The position numbers and the translations under genes are program-made. The notes below the pieces were generated by a model. That model ran no database searches. It had not been told where the DNA came from and was given only the letters and a program-made list of their open reading frames with translations. 64,000 bases of DNA, from contig NZ_CP147020.1 of assembly GCF_037126435.1 (NCBI RefSeq), positions 4,477,001-4,541,000 of the forward strand. The letters are read 5' to 3'. This document shows, one piece after another, positions 35,259 to 44,626 of the stretch. Source of the stretch: Bernardetia sp. ABR2-2B (GTDB lineage: Bacteria > Bacteroidota > Bacteroidia > Cytophagales > Bernardetiaceae). How positions within the stretch are numbered: the stretch's first letter is position 1; every line of letters begins with the position of its first letter.

Positions 35259-35341
35259 ATAACTTAAACGTTATTAGTATTTTTACTTATTTTTAGAAAA
35301 TAAATGTATGAGATTTTAGCAACATACTTTGAAGTAAAAAC

Positions 35342-35689
35342 ATGAATTTACCTTCTTACAAAGATATTAAAAAACTAGATTTTTGGGTACCTCCTCAACC
35401 TTGTAGTTTGATGTTGACTCTATATGATAAAGAGAACAAAGAAATAAAAGTTGATATGCTTCCTACCGACGAAGGTATAGAAGTATTTAATGAAGAAGAA
35501 TATACACCACCTCCACACCCAAAAGTGTCTAGAAGACTTTATATCAATGAAGAATTGGTTGAATTTAATCTTTCATTAGAAAAAGAAGTTATCGATATTT
35601 TATCAAATTTGATAAGAGATAATCGCTTAGGGCATCCTAAGGGACTTACTGTTATAATGGCTCAAGAAATGATTGATTATTTTAAGTAA
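35342..35689 (+). CDS. Hypothetical 115-residue protein
   Basis: A small protein without signal or membrane segment. It has FWVPPQPCSLMLTLYDKE, an acidic middle with EEYTPPPHPKVSRRLY, and a C-terminal helix DILSNLIRDNRLGHPKG. No family recognised. The ORF is convincing in codon use, begins with ATG in a clean position, and is the only gene between the lipoprotein and prfA. Possibly a partner of a larger protein, but nothing nearby shows which. Confidence 0.6.
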   Translation: MNLPSYKDIKKLDFWVPPQPCSLMLTLYDKENKEIKVDMLPTDEGIEVFNEEEYTPPPHPKVSRRLYINEELVEFNLSLEKEVIDILSNLIRDNRLGHPKGLTVIMAQEMIDYFK

Positions 35690-35791
35690 TAAAATACTCA
35701 AATTATTATTGTATATTTGTACTCTATTTTTAAAAAAAATAATTTTTATTAGAAAAATATTTTTGGATTATAAATTCTTTATAACTTAACA

Positions 35792-35850
35792 GAATTACAT
35801 TCGTAATTGGCTTCGCCTCTTTGGCAGGTCGTAATCTTTAATTCGTAATT
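35792..35850 (+). repeat. CGTAATT leader repeat before prfA
   Basis: ATTCGTAATTGGCTTCGCC, a 16-nt variable part, GTCGTAATC and AATTCGTAATT end 6 nt before ATG 35857. It shares CGTAATT and a GCTTCGC centre with the copy before atpD. Confidence 0.6.
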
Positions 35851-35856
35851 GTTCCT

Positions 35857-36933
35857 ATGGTAGATAAATTAGAAGAAATCAAAAAACGCTTTCATGCCGT
35901 TCGTGAGGAAATGATGAATCCTGACTTGATGAACGATATGGATAATTATGCAAAATTAAGTAAGGAATACAAAGACTTAGAAAAAATTGATTTAAAATAT
36001 GAAGAGTACAAAAAAATATTAAGTAATATTGAAGGAGCAAAATCTGTTTTGAAAGAAGAAAAAGATGAAGATTTTAGAGAAATGGCAAAACAGGAATTAG
36101 AGGAATTAGAACCAAAACAAGAGAAGGTAGAAAACGAAATCAAAACACTACTTATTCCGAAAGACCCAGATGATGATAAAAATGCAATTCTTGAAATCCG
36201 TGCAGGTGCAGGAGGTGATGAGGCTGGTATTTTTGCAGGCGATTTGTACAGAATGTATCAGCGTTTTGCAGAGGTTCAGAAATGGACATGGGATATAATT
36301 TCGTTTAGTGAAGCCACAGCAGGAGGGTACAAAGAAATTGTAGTTTCTGTAACAGGGAATGAAGCTTACGGAAAGCTCAAGTATGAATCAGGTGTACATC
36401 GTGTTCAGCGTGTGCCAGATACAGAAAGTCAAGGGCGTGTTCATACTTCGGCTGCATCGGTCGCTGTTTTGCCAGAAACAGATGCCGTAGAAATTAACCT
36501 TGATATGGGAGACATCAAAAAAGATACGTTTAGAGCATCAGGAGCAGGTGGGCAGCACGTAAATAAGACAGAATCAGCTATTCGTTTGACTCACCTTCCA
36601 TCAGGATTAGTAGTTGAATGTCAAGATGGACGTTCACAGCTTCAAAATTATGAACAAGCTTTGAAAGTATTGAAAGCTCGTTTGTATGACCAAGAATTAC
36701 AAAAAAAGCAAGATGAAACTTCAGAAGTGCGTCGTTCGATGGTAGGACGTGGCGACCGTTCGGATAAAATTAGAACGTACAATTATTCACAAGGGCGTGT
36801 TACAGACCATAGAATAAATTTTAGTGTCTTTAATTTGCCTAATGTAATGGATGGAGATATTGGCTCATTTATCGAAGAGTTAAAACTTGCTGAAAATGCA
36901 GAACGTTTGGCAGCAGCAGCTGGAGGAGAGTAA
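35857..36933 (+). CDS. prfA: Peptide chain release factor 1
   Basis: A 358-residue class I release factor. The catalytic GGQ is at 231-233 in [12 protein letters not shown]. The tripeptide that reads the stop codon is PDT (187-189), in [15 protein letters not shown]; Px T marks RF1 (UAA/UAG), not the SPF of RF2. [18 protein letters not shown] and GRVTDHR are also RF1-like. N-terminal residues 1-100 form the usual coiled-coil domain. No programmed frameshift is needed. It is followed by a long convergent terminator shared with icd. Confidence 0.95.
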   Translation: MVDKLEEIKKRFHAVREEMMNPDLMNDMDNYAKLSKEYKDLEKIDLKYEEYKKILSNIEGAKSVLKEEKDEDFREMAKQELEELEPKQEKVENEIKTLLIPKDPDDDKNAILEIRAGAGGDEAGIFAGDLYRMYQRFAEVQKWTWDIISFSEATAGGYKEIVVSVTGNEAYGKLKYESGVHRVQRVPDTESQGRVHTSAASVAVLPETDAVEINLDMGDIKKDTFRASGAGGQHVNKTESAIRLTHLPSGLVVECQDGRSQLQNYEQALKVLKARLYDQELQKKQDETSEVRRSMVGRGDRSDKIRTYNYSQGRVTDHRINFSVFNLPNVMDGDIGSFIEELKLAENAERLAAAAGGE

Positions 36934-36965
36934 ATAAAGTTAGAAGTCAGATTTTAGAAAATAGA
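36933..36965 (+). repeat. TTAGAAGTCAGA dispersed repeat after prfA
   Basis: TAAATAAAGTTAGAAGTCAG and following TTTTAGAAAATAGAAGT resemble the sequence just after atpD (59632-59665), which also starts TAAATAAA and contains TTAGAAGTCAGA. Confidence 0.5.
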
Positions 36966-36972
36966 AGTAAAT

Positions 36973-37023
36973 AGACATAAAAAAAAGGAATTTGAACTTA
37001 ATCAAACTCCTTTTTTTATGTCT
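36973..37023. terminator. Bidirectional terminator between prfA and icd
   Basis: AGACATAAAAAAAAGGA (36973 on) pairs with TCCTTTTTTTATGTCT (to 37023); TTTGA and TCAAA continue the stem inward around ACTTAA. Convergent genes on both sides. Confidence 0.85.
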
Positions 37024-37039
37024 GTATTATTTTGATAGA

Positions 37040-38575
37040 TTATTGTCCTTGTCCTAAAGAATAAGAACGAACGCCATCAAATGTACAAAGGTTTTCTGTT
37101 TTGATAATATCAAATCCTTCTTGATTTAATTTACTCATTAATTTTAAGACTTCTTTGTAGTCAATAGCATTTTCATTTTGAGTTTGGAAACGACAACGCC
37201 AGTGGTCTGTACAGAATGTTTCAGGGAAACCGTTTGGATAAACTTTTACACCTCTGTTCGTAATCATTTGAAGCTCTAAGTTTGAATCACTATCTAGTGC
37301 AGCTTTAGAAAGAGCATCTCCAATTTTGTTTGCATCACGTTTTTTACCTGTTGCATCTGCTGGGTCATTCCAATGCAAGAAAATATCTACTCCTACAAGC
37401 TCTTTTTTAGCTATTTTGGTAGGTTCAACGTTGATATTTATTGATTTTCCTTTTCCATACTCAACTGATTTTAAAGTAGTTGGTTTCTGTCCTAATCTTT
37501 CGATAACAGCTTCTCCAAATTCTTTTGTTCCTACTTTCTTTGTGCTAATTTCTTCGTTATAAATATCGCCAGTATGAATGCCGTCTTCAATTGTTTTGAG
37601 CCACGCATTTTGTACTTTTTCAGCAATATCACCCTGTCCGATATAAACTAACATCTGAACAGCTCCTAATAAAAGACCAGAAGGATTTGCAATTCCTTTT
37701 CCTGCAATATCAGGTGCAGAACCGTGAATAGCTTCAAACATCGCAAAGTCATCTCCAATGTTAGCAGAACCTGCCAAGCCCACCGAACCTGTAATTTCGG
37801 CAGCTACATCAGAAAGAATATCGCCATACAAATTAGGCATCACAATTACATCAAACTGCTCTGGTTTTGTTGCTAGTTTTGCAGCTCCTATATCAACAAT
37901 CCAATGCTCTTTTTCTATTTCTGGATATTCTTCGCCTATTCTATCAAATGTTTTATGAAAAAGACCGTCCGTAATTTTCATTATATTATCCTTCGAAAAA
38001 CACGTAACTTTCTTACGGTTATATACCTTTGCATATTCGAAAGCATAACGAATAATTTTTTCTGTTCCTACGCTAGTAATAAGTTTCAAACATTGCGTTA
38101 CTTCGTCAGTCTGCTGATGTTCAATTCCTGCGTATAAATCTTCTTCATTTTCTCTTATAATTACGGTATCCATTTTTGGATGTTTCGTCTGTACATACGG
38201 ATTGTATGAAACACAAGGACGAACATTTGAATAAAGTCCTAATGTTTTACGTATCGTAACATTCAAGCTTTTAAAACCTCCACCTTGAGGAGTTGTGATA
38301 GGAGCTTTCAAAAACACCTTTGTCTTGCGCAAAGATTCCCATGTTTCAGGAGTGATTCCAGCTGAAAAGCCACTTTTATATACTTTTTCTCCAATTTCTA
38401 CTTCTTCAAAATCTATTCTTGCTTCGGCAGCTTCCAAAATAGAGAGCGTGGCATTCATAATTTCCTCGCCTATTCCGTCGCCTTTAGCAACAGTAACTAA
38501 TGTTTTTTTATTCACAGGTTTTTGTTTAAATGTTGTGTCTTGTGTGTCTGTGTAATTTCCGTCGGATACTAGCAT
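37040..38575 (-). CDS. icd: NADP-dependent isocitrate dehydrogenase
   Basis: A 511-residue isocitrate dehydrogenase of the beta-decarboxylating dehydrogenase family; converts isocitrate to 2-oxoglutarate in the TCA cycle. It has VTVAKGDGIGEEIM, SLNVTIRKTLGLYSNVRPC (substrate phosphate region), IIRENEEDLYAGIEH, the metal-binding Asp motif VIVMPNLYGDILSDVAAEITGS and the cofactor loop EAIHGSAPDIAGKGIANPSG. The family core ends near residue 350; a C-terminal extension of about 150 residues is typical of the long Thermus-like enzymes. NADP preference is inferred. The first 20 residues are a polar extension before KKTLVTVAKGDG. Confidence 0.9.
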   Translation of the reverse strand: MLVSDGNYTDTQDTTFKQKPVNKKTLVTVAKGDGIGEEIMNATLSILEAAEARIDFEEVEIGEKVYKSGFSAGITPETWESLRKTKVFLKAPITTPQGGGFKSLNVTIRKTLGLYSNVRPCVSYNPYVQTKHPKMDTVIIRENEEDLYAGIEHQQTDEVTQCLKLITSVGTEKIIRYAFEYAKVYNRKKVTCFSKDNIMKITDGLFHKTFDRIGEEYPEIEKEHWIVDIGAAKLATKPEQFDVIVMPNLYGDILSDVAAEITGSVGLAGSANIGDDFAMFEAIHGSAPDIAGKGIANPSGLLLGAVQMLVYIGQGDIAEKVQNAWLKTIEDGIHTGDIYNEEISTKKVGTKEFGEAVIERLGQKPTTLKSVEYGKGKSININVEPTKIAKKELVGVDIFLHWNDPADATGKKRDANKIGDALSKAALDSDSNLELQMITNRGVKVYPNGFPETFCTDHWRCRFQTQNENAIDYKEVLKLMSKLNQEGFDIIKTENLCTFDGVRSYSLGQGQ

Positions 38576-38715
38576 AATAGATTTTTTAATAACGTAAAAG
38601 AGAAAAATAATTGTTTATTGGTATTGGTTGCTTGAAATAACTTCAAGAACTTAATCAAGTAAAATAGTAATTACTTAATCAAATTAATCAATGTTGATAG
38701 TTTTACTAACTAACA

Positions 38716-38746
38716 CAAAAGTAATATAATTGTTTTGGTTTAACAA
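38716..38746 (-). promoter_or_regulatory. Candidate icd promoter
   Basis: On the minus strand TTG (38744-38746), 20-nt spacer, TACTTTTG (38716-38723), leading to a 140-nt leader before the icd ATG at 38575. The rest of the 38576-38925 gap shows nothing else. Confidence 0.55.
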
Positions 38747-38925
38747 GCTTTTGTAAAGGTTTAAGGTCTAATGAAATACAACGCTATAATGATAGTTTTG
38801 TTTATAATAATCATTTATAAAAACTTGTTCTGAACATAATAATTGTTAATAAAATAGATTATATATAACTATAATATCGCATTTTTCGTACTAAGATAAT
38901 ATATTTTAAACTAAAATAAAAGACG

Positions 38926-39456
38926 ATGAGTCCATTTTTTAAACTATTTAGTTTTGTGTGTTTTTGTGCAGTGTTCTTTTTCAATTTTTCTCTCAAAGTC
39001 TTTGCCCAAACAAATTACGATAAGAACTCAAAAAACGTAATCTACATAGAAGGTGCTGGAGCTGGTGGGTATGGTTCTATCAATTACGAACGACTTTGTT
39101 TTTCTTCCTCAAAAACAGCATTTGCTTTTAGATTGGGAGTAAGTACATATTATTTGAATGACTATACAGATACATTTAATCCTGAAATTATACTGCCTGT
39201 TGCATTGCATTTTTTGTATGGAAAAAATCACAAATTAGAGGTTGGAGCAGGACAAACAATCACTTCTTTTGTAAGAGCGAGTCGACAAGACTTTCAACCA
39301 AAGCGAGATGTTCGTAATCATACTCATTTTATGTTGGGTTATCGTTATCAAAAAAATAAAGGTGGTTTTATGGTTAGAGTTGCTTATACGCCTATACTTG
39401 AATTTAATACAGATTATCAACATTGGGGAGGTCTTGCTGTTGGTTATTCATTTTAA
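38926..39456 (+). CDS. Small outer-membrane beta-barrel protein, unknown function
   Basis: A 176-residue protein with a signal peptide (FKLFSFVCFCAVFFFNFSLKVFAQ). The mature part alternates hydrophobic and polar residues in short strands separated by turns: VIYIEGAGAGGYGSINYERL, AFAFRLGVSTYYLN, ILPVALHFLYGKNHKLEVGAG, FMLGYRYQKNKGGFMVRVAY, and it ends in GLAVGYSF with a terminal aromatic. This is the picture of an 8-strand outer-membrane barrel common in Bacteroidota. The GDPD lipoprotein gene starts 40 nt downstream. Confidence 0.75.
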   Translation: MSPFFKLFSFVCFCAVFFFNFSLKVFAQTNYDKNSKNVIYIEGAGAGGYGSINYERLCFSSSKTAFAFRLGVSTYYLNDYTDTFNPEIILPVALHFLYGKNHKLEVGAGQTITSFVRASRQDFQPKRDVRNHTHFMLGYRYQKNKGGFMVRVAYTPILEFNTDYQHWGGLAVGYSF

Positions 39457-39496
39457 CAGTATTATTTACTCATTTTTTAAACTCTTATTTTTATAC

Positions 39497-40360
39497 ATGA
39501 AAAAATTATTACTCATACAACGAATCATTTTTATTTTCCTTTTTTCTCTATTCTTTAGTATTGCTTTTACTTCTTGTAACTCAGAGGAAGTGGATATTGA
39601 TTTATCTGAAAGAAATATAAAAGTAATCGGACATGGTGGAATGGGAATCGGACAAGTTTATCCTATGAATAGTTATGAATCAATTATGTATGCTTTGAGC
39701 TTGGGAAGTGATGGAGTAGAAATTGATGTTCAGATGACAAAAGATGGTGTTTTGGTAGCTTTTCATGATGAAGAGTTAGAAACCAAAACAAATAAAACAG
39801 GTAAAATTTATGAACAAACGTGGGAACAAATAAAAGGTGCTGAGTATACAAGCTCTGCACCTTATACGAAATATAGAGTTGTTCGCTTAGAAGATATTTT
39901 TGAACATGTTCCTAATCTTGAAAAGTATATTTTAGCTTTAGATATAAAAAGTTTTAATCCTTCTACTTCGGTAGATTACTCTAGTCAATTAAATGCTTCA
40001 CTTATTTCTTTACTAGAAAAATACAAGCAAAAACGTAATCTCAACTTAAATAACATATATATAGAATTTAAGAGAACAGATTTAATAGAGTCTTTGCAAA
40101 ATGAACGTCCTAATTATCAAATCTTTGTTTATGAAACTTTTGAAATAGCGTTAGAAAAAGCTAGAAGGTATAACCTAAAAGGAATTACAGTTCAGAACGA
40201 TGATTTGACGAAAGAAAATGTAGAACAGGCACATAACGAAGGTTTTTTGGTTGCTACTCTCAATACCCATTCGAAAGCTAGAAATATAGAAGCTATTAAT
40301 AAAGGTGTAGATTATATCCAAACAGATAAAGTAAAACATTTGCTCAAAATCTTGAAATAG
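39497..40360 (+). CDS. Glycerophosphodiester phosphodiesterase lipoprotein
   Basis: A 287-residue GDPD enzyme with a lipoprotein signal (lipobox FTSC, C27). ATG 39497 is chosen because it gives the signal peptide; the open frame runs further upstream inside the preceding gene. Catalytic motifs: VIGHGGMG (H46), GVEIDVQMTKDG (E75, D77) and AFHDEEL (H90). The C-terminal part has FVYETFEIALEKARRYNLKGITVQ and VDYIQTDK. The family releases glycerol-3-phosphate from lipid-derived diesters; here it would act in the periplasm or on the cell surface. The start HGG replaces the usual HRG, noted as unusual. Confidence 0.85.
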   Translation: MKKLLLIQRIIFIFLFSLFFSIAFTSCNSEEVDIDLSERNIKVIGHGGMGIGQVYPMNSYESIMYALSLGSDGVEIDVQMTKDGVLVAFHDEELETKTNKTGKIYEQTWEQIKGAEYTSSAPYTKYRVVRLEDIFEHVPNLEKYILALDIKSFNPSTSVDYSSQLNASLISLLEKYKQKRNLNLNNIYIEFKRTDLIESLQNERPNYQIFVYETFEIALEKARRYNLKGITVQNDDLTKENVEQAHNEGFLVATLNTHSKARNIEAINKGVDYIQTDKVKHLLKILK

Positions 40361-40473
40361 AAAAAGAATCAAATTTTTAGTTAAAAATAATTCAAAGTAG
40401 TAAAGAATATAAAAAAAATCATTAAAATTGATTTATTGAATCAACAATTATTAATCAAGCCAATCACTGAAAT

Positions 40474-41181
40474 ATGCTTTCTCTACAAAACATCCATAAA
40501 TCTTATCATACCACAGCACAAAGTATGCACGTCTTGAAGGGAATTGATATGACTATCAATGAGGGCGAACTAGTTTCAATAATGGGTTCTTCGGGCTCTG
40601 GAAAGTCTACATTACTTAATATCTTGGGAATGTTAGACAATTATGATAAAGGAGAATATTGGTTAGATAAAGTATTGATAAAAAACCTTTCTGAAAAACA
40701 AGCAGCTATTTATCGCAACAAATTTTTAGGTTTTGTCTTTCAATCTTTCAATTTACTTTCCTTCAAAACAGCAGCTGAAAATGTAGCTCTTCCCCTCTAT
40801 TATCAAAAAGTAGGGCGCAAAGAAAGACAGATTTTAGCAGAAGAATATTTAGAGCGTGTTGGACTTCGCCAATGGGCGCATCATTTACCTTCAGAGCTAT
40901 CAGGTGGACAAAAACAGCGTGTTGCTGTCGCTAGGGCATTGATTACAGACCCAAAAGTGATTTTAGCTGATGAGCCAACAGGAGCATTAGATACAACGAC
41001 TTCTTATGAAGTAATGGAACTCTTCAAACAAGTTCATCAAAGTGGCAAAACTATCGTTATCGTAACTCACGAAGATGATATTGCTGCAAAAACAGAACGG
41101 GTTATTCGTTTGAGAGACGGAAATATTGAAACGCAAGGAGAAAGAAAAGAGAAACAAAATATTAATCTGAATAAGTCTTAA
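40474..41181 (+). CDS. ABC transporter ATP-binding protein, MacB/LolD type
   Basis: A 235-residue ABC ATPase. Walker [11 protein letters not shown]-loop VFQSFNLL, signature [15 protein letters not shown], Walker [13 protein letters not shown] and H-loop IVTHEDD are all intact. The [16 protein letters not shown] segment and absence of extra domains fit the FtsE/LolD/MacB group, which pairs with FtsX-type permeases. No permease is adjacent; the only FtsX-like permease in the window is at 52654, about 11 kb away. Substrate cannot be inferred. Confidence 0.88.
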   Translation: MLSLQNIHKSYHTTAQSMHVLKGIDMTINEGELVSIMGSSGSGKSTLLNILGMLDNYDKGEYWLDKVLIKNLSEKQAAIYRNKFLGFVFQSFNLLSFKTAAENVALPLYYQKVGRKERQILAEEYLERVGLRQWAHHLPSELSGGQKQRVAVARALITDPKVILADEPTGALDTTTSYEVMELFKQVHQSGKTIVIVTHEDDIAAKTERVIRLRDGNIETQGERKEKQNINLNKS

Positions 41182-41384
41182 ATAAGCAATAAGTTACAGT
41201 TAGTAAAAGAAATTCCAAAAGACTAAAAAAAGAGATAATGATCTTTTAAAACCTTGAATTATTTATTTTATTGAATAATTCTATTATTAACTTGTCTTTT
41301 TAATAGTACTATTAGCAAAAAAAGGTTGTATTTAATTTTTTCTCTATTTTATAGTAGGTTTTCTATTATTCTGTCTTAGAAGTA

Positions 41385-41398
41385 GGCACACTTATTGC
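41385..41398 (+). promoter_or_regulatory. Candidate sigma-54 promoter
   Basis: AGGCACACTTATTGCAA carries GG (41385-41386), exactly 10 nt, GC (41397-41398), within GGCAC-N5-TTGCA, close to the -24/-12 consensus TGGCAC-N5-TTGC. It lies 150 nt before the propeller gene. The 367-nt gap 41182-41548 holds no other feature I can support. Confidence 0.45.
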
Positions 41399-41548
41399 AA
41401 AATTGGTAAATAAGTGCGAATACGAACAATGATTGACTGTTTTGCAAGATTTTATCTTAGCTTTCAAATACTATCATAATAAAAGTATAACTACAAAATC
41501 GCCTTTATCATTTGCCTTTAACTTTTAATAAAAATATAGCCTTAGCAT

Positions 41549-42820
41549 ATGAAAATTTTAACTTTCTGTATTGCAGCAGCCTTGTCTATCAGTTCTACTG
41601 TTTCATTTTCTGCTCCTTTTTTAAATTCTACAAAGAATACTGATACTTCTATTACTAACAAATTAGAAACGGAAGCATACAAAACAAACAAACTTGCCTA
41701 CAAATCAGTAGGAGATAAAGGTTTTGATGCCGCTAATACTATTATTAAATGTGAGGATGGAAATTTTATACTTTTAGGGCGTACAGATTCGTATGGTGCT
41801 GGTGATATGAATATGAGTGCAATAAAAGTAGATGCAAGTGGAAATATTCTTTGGAATAAGAATTATGGTGCAGAAGAAAGCGAAGAAGGATATGCAGGAA
41901 TACAAACAGCTGATGGAGGTTTTGTTTTTGCAGGTTATTCAGATTCTTATGGTGCTGGTTCGGATATAAAAGATGGTTGGGTAGTTCGTACAGATGCAAA
42001 AGGAATTCGTATTTGGGACAAGACATTTGGGTCTAATCAAAGTATAGATGAAATTTATAGTATTGTTGCTACCGACGAAGGAAACTATGTGATTTTGATG
42101 AACAGTATTCCTATCTCAACAGGAAAAAGTGATATTATGCTCTTAGAAATAAATGATAAAGGAGAAACAATTTGGAAAAAAAGTTTTGGTGGAAAGAGTA
42201 GCGAACAAGGACACTCTTTGGCTAAAACTGAAAATGGATATTTGATTGCAGGGCATGTAGAAGGCGAAATGATGACAAAATGGGATATGCTCTTGATACA
42301 AGTAGATAAAGAAGGTAATAAAAAATGGGAAAAAACGTATGGTGGTGGAGACAACGAAATGGCAAATGTAGTCAAAGTAATGCCTTCTGGTAATATCCTA
42401 ATTGCTGGTTATTCTTATACGTACGCAGAAGGAAGCCATGATGCATGGATAGTTTGTACAGACAAAAACGGAAAGAAAGTGTGGGATAAAAATTTTGGTG
42501 GGTTAAGTACAGATGAAGCCTTTGATATTTTAGTTACTGATAACTCTGAAATTATCTTGATAGGTTATACTGATATTTACAAGGCTGATGAATATGGAAA
42601 TAATGTAAGTGTTCTTTCTAATGAGATTATGATTAATAAATTAGACTCTAAAGGAAAAGAAATTTGGACAAGAACATTAGGAGGAGAGAAAGACCAAGTA
42701 GCTAAAGCTGGAGCAATTGCTAATGACGGAAGTTTTGTCTTGGCTGGTTATACCAACGAAAATATGGATGAAAGAAATGTAGATATGCTTATTTTGAAAG
42801 TATCTGCTGACGGAAAATAA
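41549..42820 (+). CDS. Secreted seven-repeat beta-propeller-like protein
   Basis: A 423-residue protein with a signal peptide (ILTFCIAAALSISSTVSFSAPF). After about residue 45 it has seven repeats of 50-60 residues with a shared pattern: W or Y near the start as in ILWNKNYG, RIWDKTFG, TIWKKSFGG, KKWEKTYGG, KVWDKNFGG and EIWTRTLGG; then GG/DGxFVLAGYT-like; and ending in D.W/I..K.D.KG. The first repeat (AYKSVGDKGFDAANTII) is partial. Seven such units would close one propeller. Similar delta-60/PQQ-like repeats occur in exported Bacteroidota proteins with no enzyme activity assigned. No T9SS C-terminal sorting domain is visible. A terminator follows at 42866. Confidence 0.78.
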   Translation: MKILTFCIAAALSISSTVSFSAPFLNSTKNTDTSITNKLETEAYKTNKLAYKSVGDKGFDAANTIIKCEDGNFILLGRTDSYGAGDMNMSAIKVDASGNILWNKNYGAEESEEGYAGIQTADGGFVFAGYSDSYGAGSDIKDGWVVRTDAKGIRIWDKTFGSNQSIDEIYSIVATDEGNYVILMNSIPISTGKSDIMLLEINDKGETIWKKSFGGKSSEQGHSLAKTENGYLIAGHVEGEMMTKWDMLLIQVDKEGNKKWEKTYGGGDNEMANVVKVMPSGNILIAGYSYTYAEGSHDAWIVCTDKNGKKVWDKNFGGLSTDEAFDILVTDNSEIILIGYTDIYKADEYGNNVSVLSNEIMINKLDSKGKEIWTRTLGGEKDQVAKAGAIANDGSFVLAGYTNENMDERNVDMLILKVSADGK

Positions 42821-42865
42821 TAACTTAAAATAGAAGTTATTCTACCGTCAAAAAAAATAGATTAG

Positions 42866-42907
42866 CCGAATTTTTCATTTTATTAGTAATGAGAGGTTCG
42901 GTTTTTG
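42866..42907 (+). terminator. Terminator after the propeller gene
   Basis: CCGAA with TCATT inside pairs with AATGA and TTCGG, followed by TTTTTG. Confidence 0.7.
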
Positions 42908-43042
42908 TTTGTTTTTCATAAATTGCTGACTTTCCTCAATAATAAAATGAATTTTAAGCATAATTTAAGTATAAATAGACAGAGTATTTTTGAGAAACAA
43001 TTATAATTATTTAGTCCTACAAATTAGAATACAGAAGCAGAG

Positions 43043-44353
43043 ATGAGAATACAAGGAATAAAACATACTACAAGTTCTTTTTTTTTATTTATAAGCAAAA
43101 ACAAGTTTTCGATTTTTGTCTTCTCTATAATTATGATGCTTGTCTTTTTCATAAAAAATAACTCTTTTGCTCAAGATTTTGAATCTCCTTTAGCTATAAA
43201 CACCAATACCCTTGCTCCTACTTCAACTATCGTCAAGGGAAAGTTATTTGCATACCACTATAAAGATACAGAAAAAGAAAAGCTAGAAGTAAATTTGAGG
43301 GTCAAAAATGTTCGTACACAAGAAAAACAATTGAGAGTATTTTCGCCTGATACTGTTACAGGAAACTATTTTATGTTCTTGCTTCCTGATGAACGTTATG
43401 AAATTAGTATTCAAGTAAAAGGGTTTCGTCCTTATGTAATCGTTGTTTTTATTCCTCCCCAAACATTTATCTACCAGCTCAATCGTGAGATTGTTTTTGA
43501 ACCTATTTTACTTTTAGATAAACACATCGGACAACACAATTTTTTTGAAACTCACTCTCAAAAACTACTTAATTATTATGATTCTGCTGCCTTTCATAAT
43601 TATGATACTGATAGATTTGAAGTTTTGAAAGAATTGGTAGATTATACCATGAACAAAGGAAGTATAGAAGCTCTTGATAGTTTAGAGAAAATCACAGTAA
43701 ATGAATCTAAACCAGTTATTCCCACTGAGTATGTTTCTTCAAAGTTAAATCCAACAGATAAGTTCAAGCCTATTTTTGATAAAATAGAAGAAAGTTTTTC
43801 TCACGGTTCTTGGGAATATATTGATAAACTTTATGCAAAACAAAGTACAGGAAATACTTATTATGCACAAGCAAATAGTATTTCAACAGCTCAAAAAGAA
43901 AATCAAAAAACAATTGTAACCCATTTTGTTCTTTTTGATGGAAAAAATGCCAAAAAATTAACAAGAGAACAAAAAACTAAGTTGAAGCAAGTTGCTTCAT
44001 TCCTTAATAATGACCCAAGTTTGATAATCGAAATCTTTGGAAGAACATACTCAAGAGCTAAAAAAGAAAATCTAAATGCAGAATATAGTTCGGATGATGA
44101 GGCACAAAAACGACTTCGTATGTCAGCAAAACGTACAAAACAAGTTTTTAAATACCTAAAAAGACGAGTAGATGATAAAAGTAAGTTTCATTATATTGTT
44201 TATGGAATGAGCGAAAAACTTGATGATGCTGTTTTGAAAGAATCCATAAAAGTAAATGAGAGCGATAATAATAACGAGAACAGAGAAAATTTGATTCTAA
44301 CACAGTTACCTCCAAAGTCGCCAAGAGTAGAACTTGTTATTAGCGTGGAATAA
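43043..44353 (+). CDS. Secreted protein with degenerate OmpA-like C-terminal domain
   Basis: A 436-residue protein; N-terminal hydrophobic segment (FSIFVFSIIMMLVFFIKNNSFAQ) ends in an AQ cleavage site. Residues about 50-150 resemble a carboxypeptidase-regulatory-like beta sandwich (VKGKLFAYHYKDTEKEKLEVNLRV, YFMFLLPDERYEISIQVKGF). The C-terminal region from about 300 (VLFDGKNAKKLTREQKTKLKQVASFL, IIEIFGRTYSRAKKEN, RLRMSAKRTKQVFKYLKRR, YGMSE, RVELVIS) follows the order of an OmpA/Pal peptidoglycan-binding domain with helix-strand pattern, but the diagnostic D and R positions are only partly recognisable. It may tether a surface complex to the cell wall. Confidence 0.65.
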   Translation: MRIQGIKHTTSSFFLFISKNKFSIFVFSIIMMLVFFIKNNSFAQDFESPLAINTNTLAPTSTIVKGKLFAYHYKDTEKEKLEVNLRVKNVRTQEKQLRVFSPDTVTGNYFMFLLPDERYEISIQVKGFRPYVIVVFIPPQTFIYQLNREIVFEPILLLDKHIGQHNFFETHSQKLLNYYDSAAFHNYDTDRFEVLKELVDYTMNKGSIEALDSLEKITVNESKPVIPTEYVSSKLNPTDKFKPIFDKIEESFSHGSWEYIDKLYAKQSTGNTYYAQANSISTAQKENQKTIVTHFVLFDGKNAKKLTREQKTKLKQVASFLNNDPSLIIEIFGRTYSRAKKENLNAEYSSDDEAQKRLRMSAKRTKQVFKYLKRRVDDKSKFHYIVYGMSEKLDDAVLKESIKVNESDNNNENRENLILTQLPPKSPRVELVISVE

Positions 44354-44393
44354 TAATAATATATATTCCTGCTTAGTCAAAAAGAGGAATCTA

Positions 44394-44401
44394 TAACTTT
44401 G
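44394..44401 (+). promoter_or_regulatory. Isolated -7-like box ahead of a non-coding stretch
   Basis: TAACTTTG stands 40 nt after the OmpA-like gene and starts a 130-nt non-coding stretch ending in a strong hairpin. No TTG is present 19-20 nt upstream. Confidence 0.25.
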
Positions 44402-44413
44402 CAAAAAAACGCA

Positions 44414-44461
44414 TTTCTTGTAATGCTGTTGTTATTATTTTGACATAGCGACAACTACAAG
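44414..44461. repeat. GTTGTTGGTGT-family element, diverged copy
   Basis: CTTGTAATGCTGTTGT and GCGACAACTACAAG form an imperfect hairpin; GCTGTTGTT...TAGCGACAAC aligns with the copy at 57711-57747. Confidence 0.45.
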
Positions 44462-44531
44462 ATAGTTTCTAAAAAACTCTAACTAAATAAAAAGGGTCTA
44501 GTTATTTCTCAAGTCAGTAATTACTACTAAC

Positions 44532-44576
44532 AAAATTAGCCTTCTTAGAAAATTTTCTAGGAGGCTAATTTTTTTA
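44532..44576. terminator. Strong bidirectional hairpin terminator
   Basis: AAAATTAGCCT (44532-44542) pairs with AGGCTAATTTT (44562-44572); the centre TAGAAAATTTTCTA is itself palindromic. A T run follows. It separates the convergent OmpA-like and SiaC genes. Confidence 0.85.
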
Positions 44577-44626
44577 TTTAAAGAAAAATCTCTAAGTAAA
44601 ACGAATAAGATTTTTGGAGTAATTAA

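Noticed and set aside
35857-36933. Release factor as RF2 (prfB)
   Set aside because: The discriminator tripeptide is PDT, not SPF, and there is no frameshift site near the start.
39308-39496. Upstream N-terminal extension of the GDPD protein
   Set aside because: It overlaps the preceding barrel gene in another frame, and ATG 39497 gives a clear lipoprotein signal peptide.
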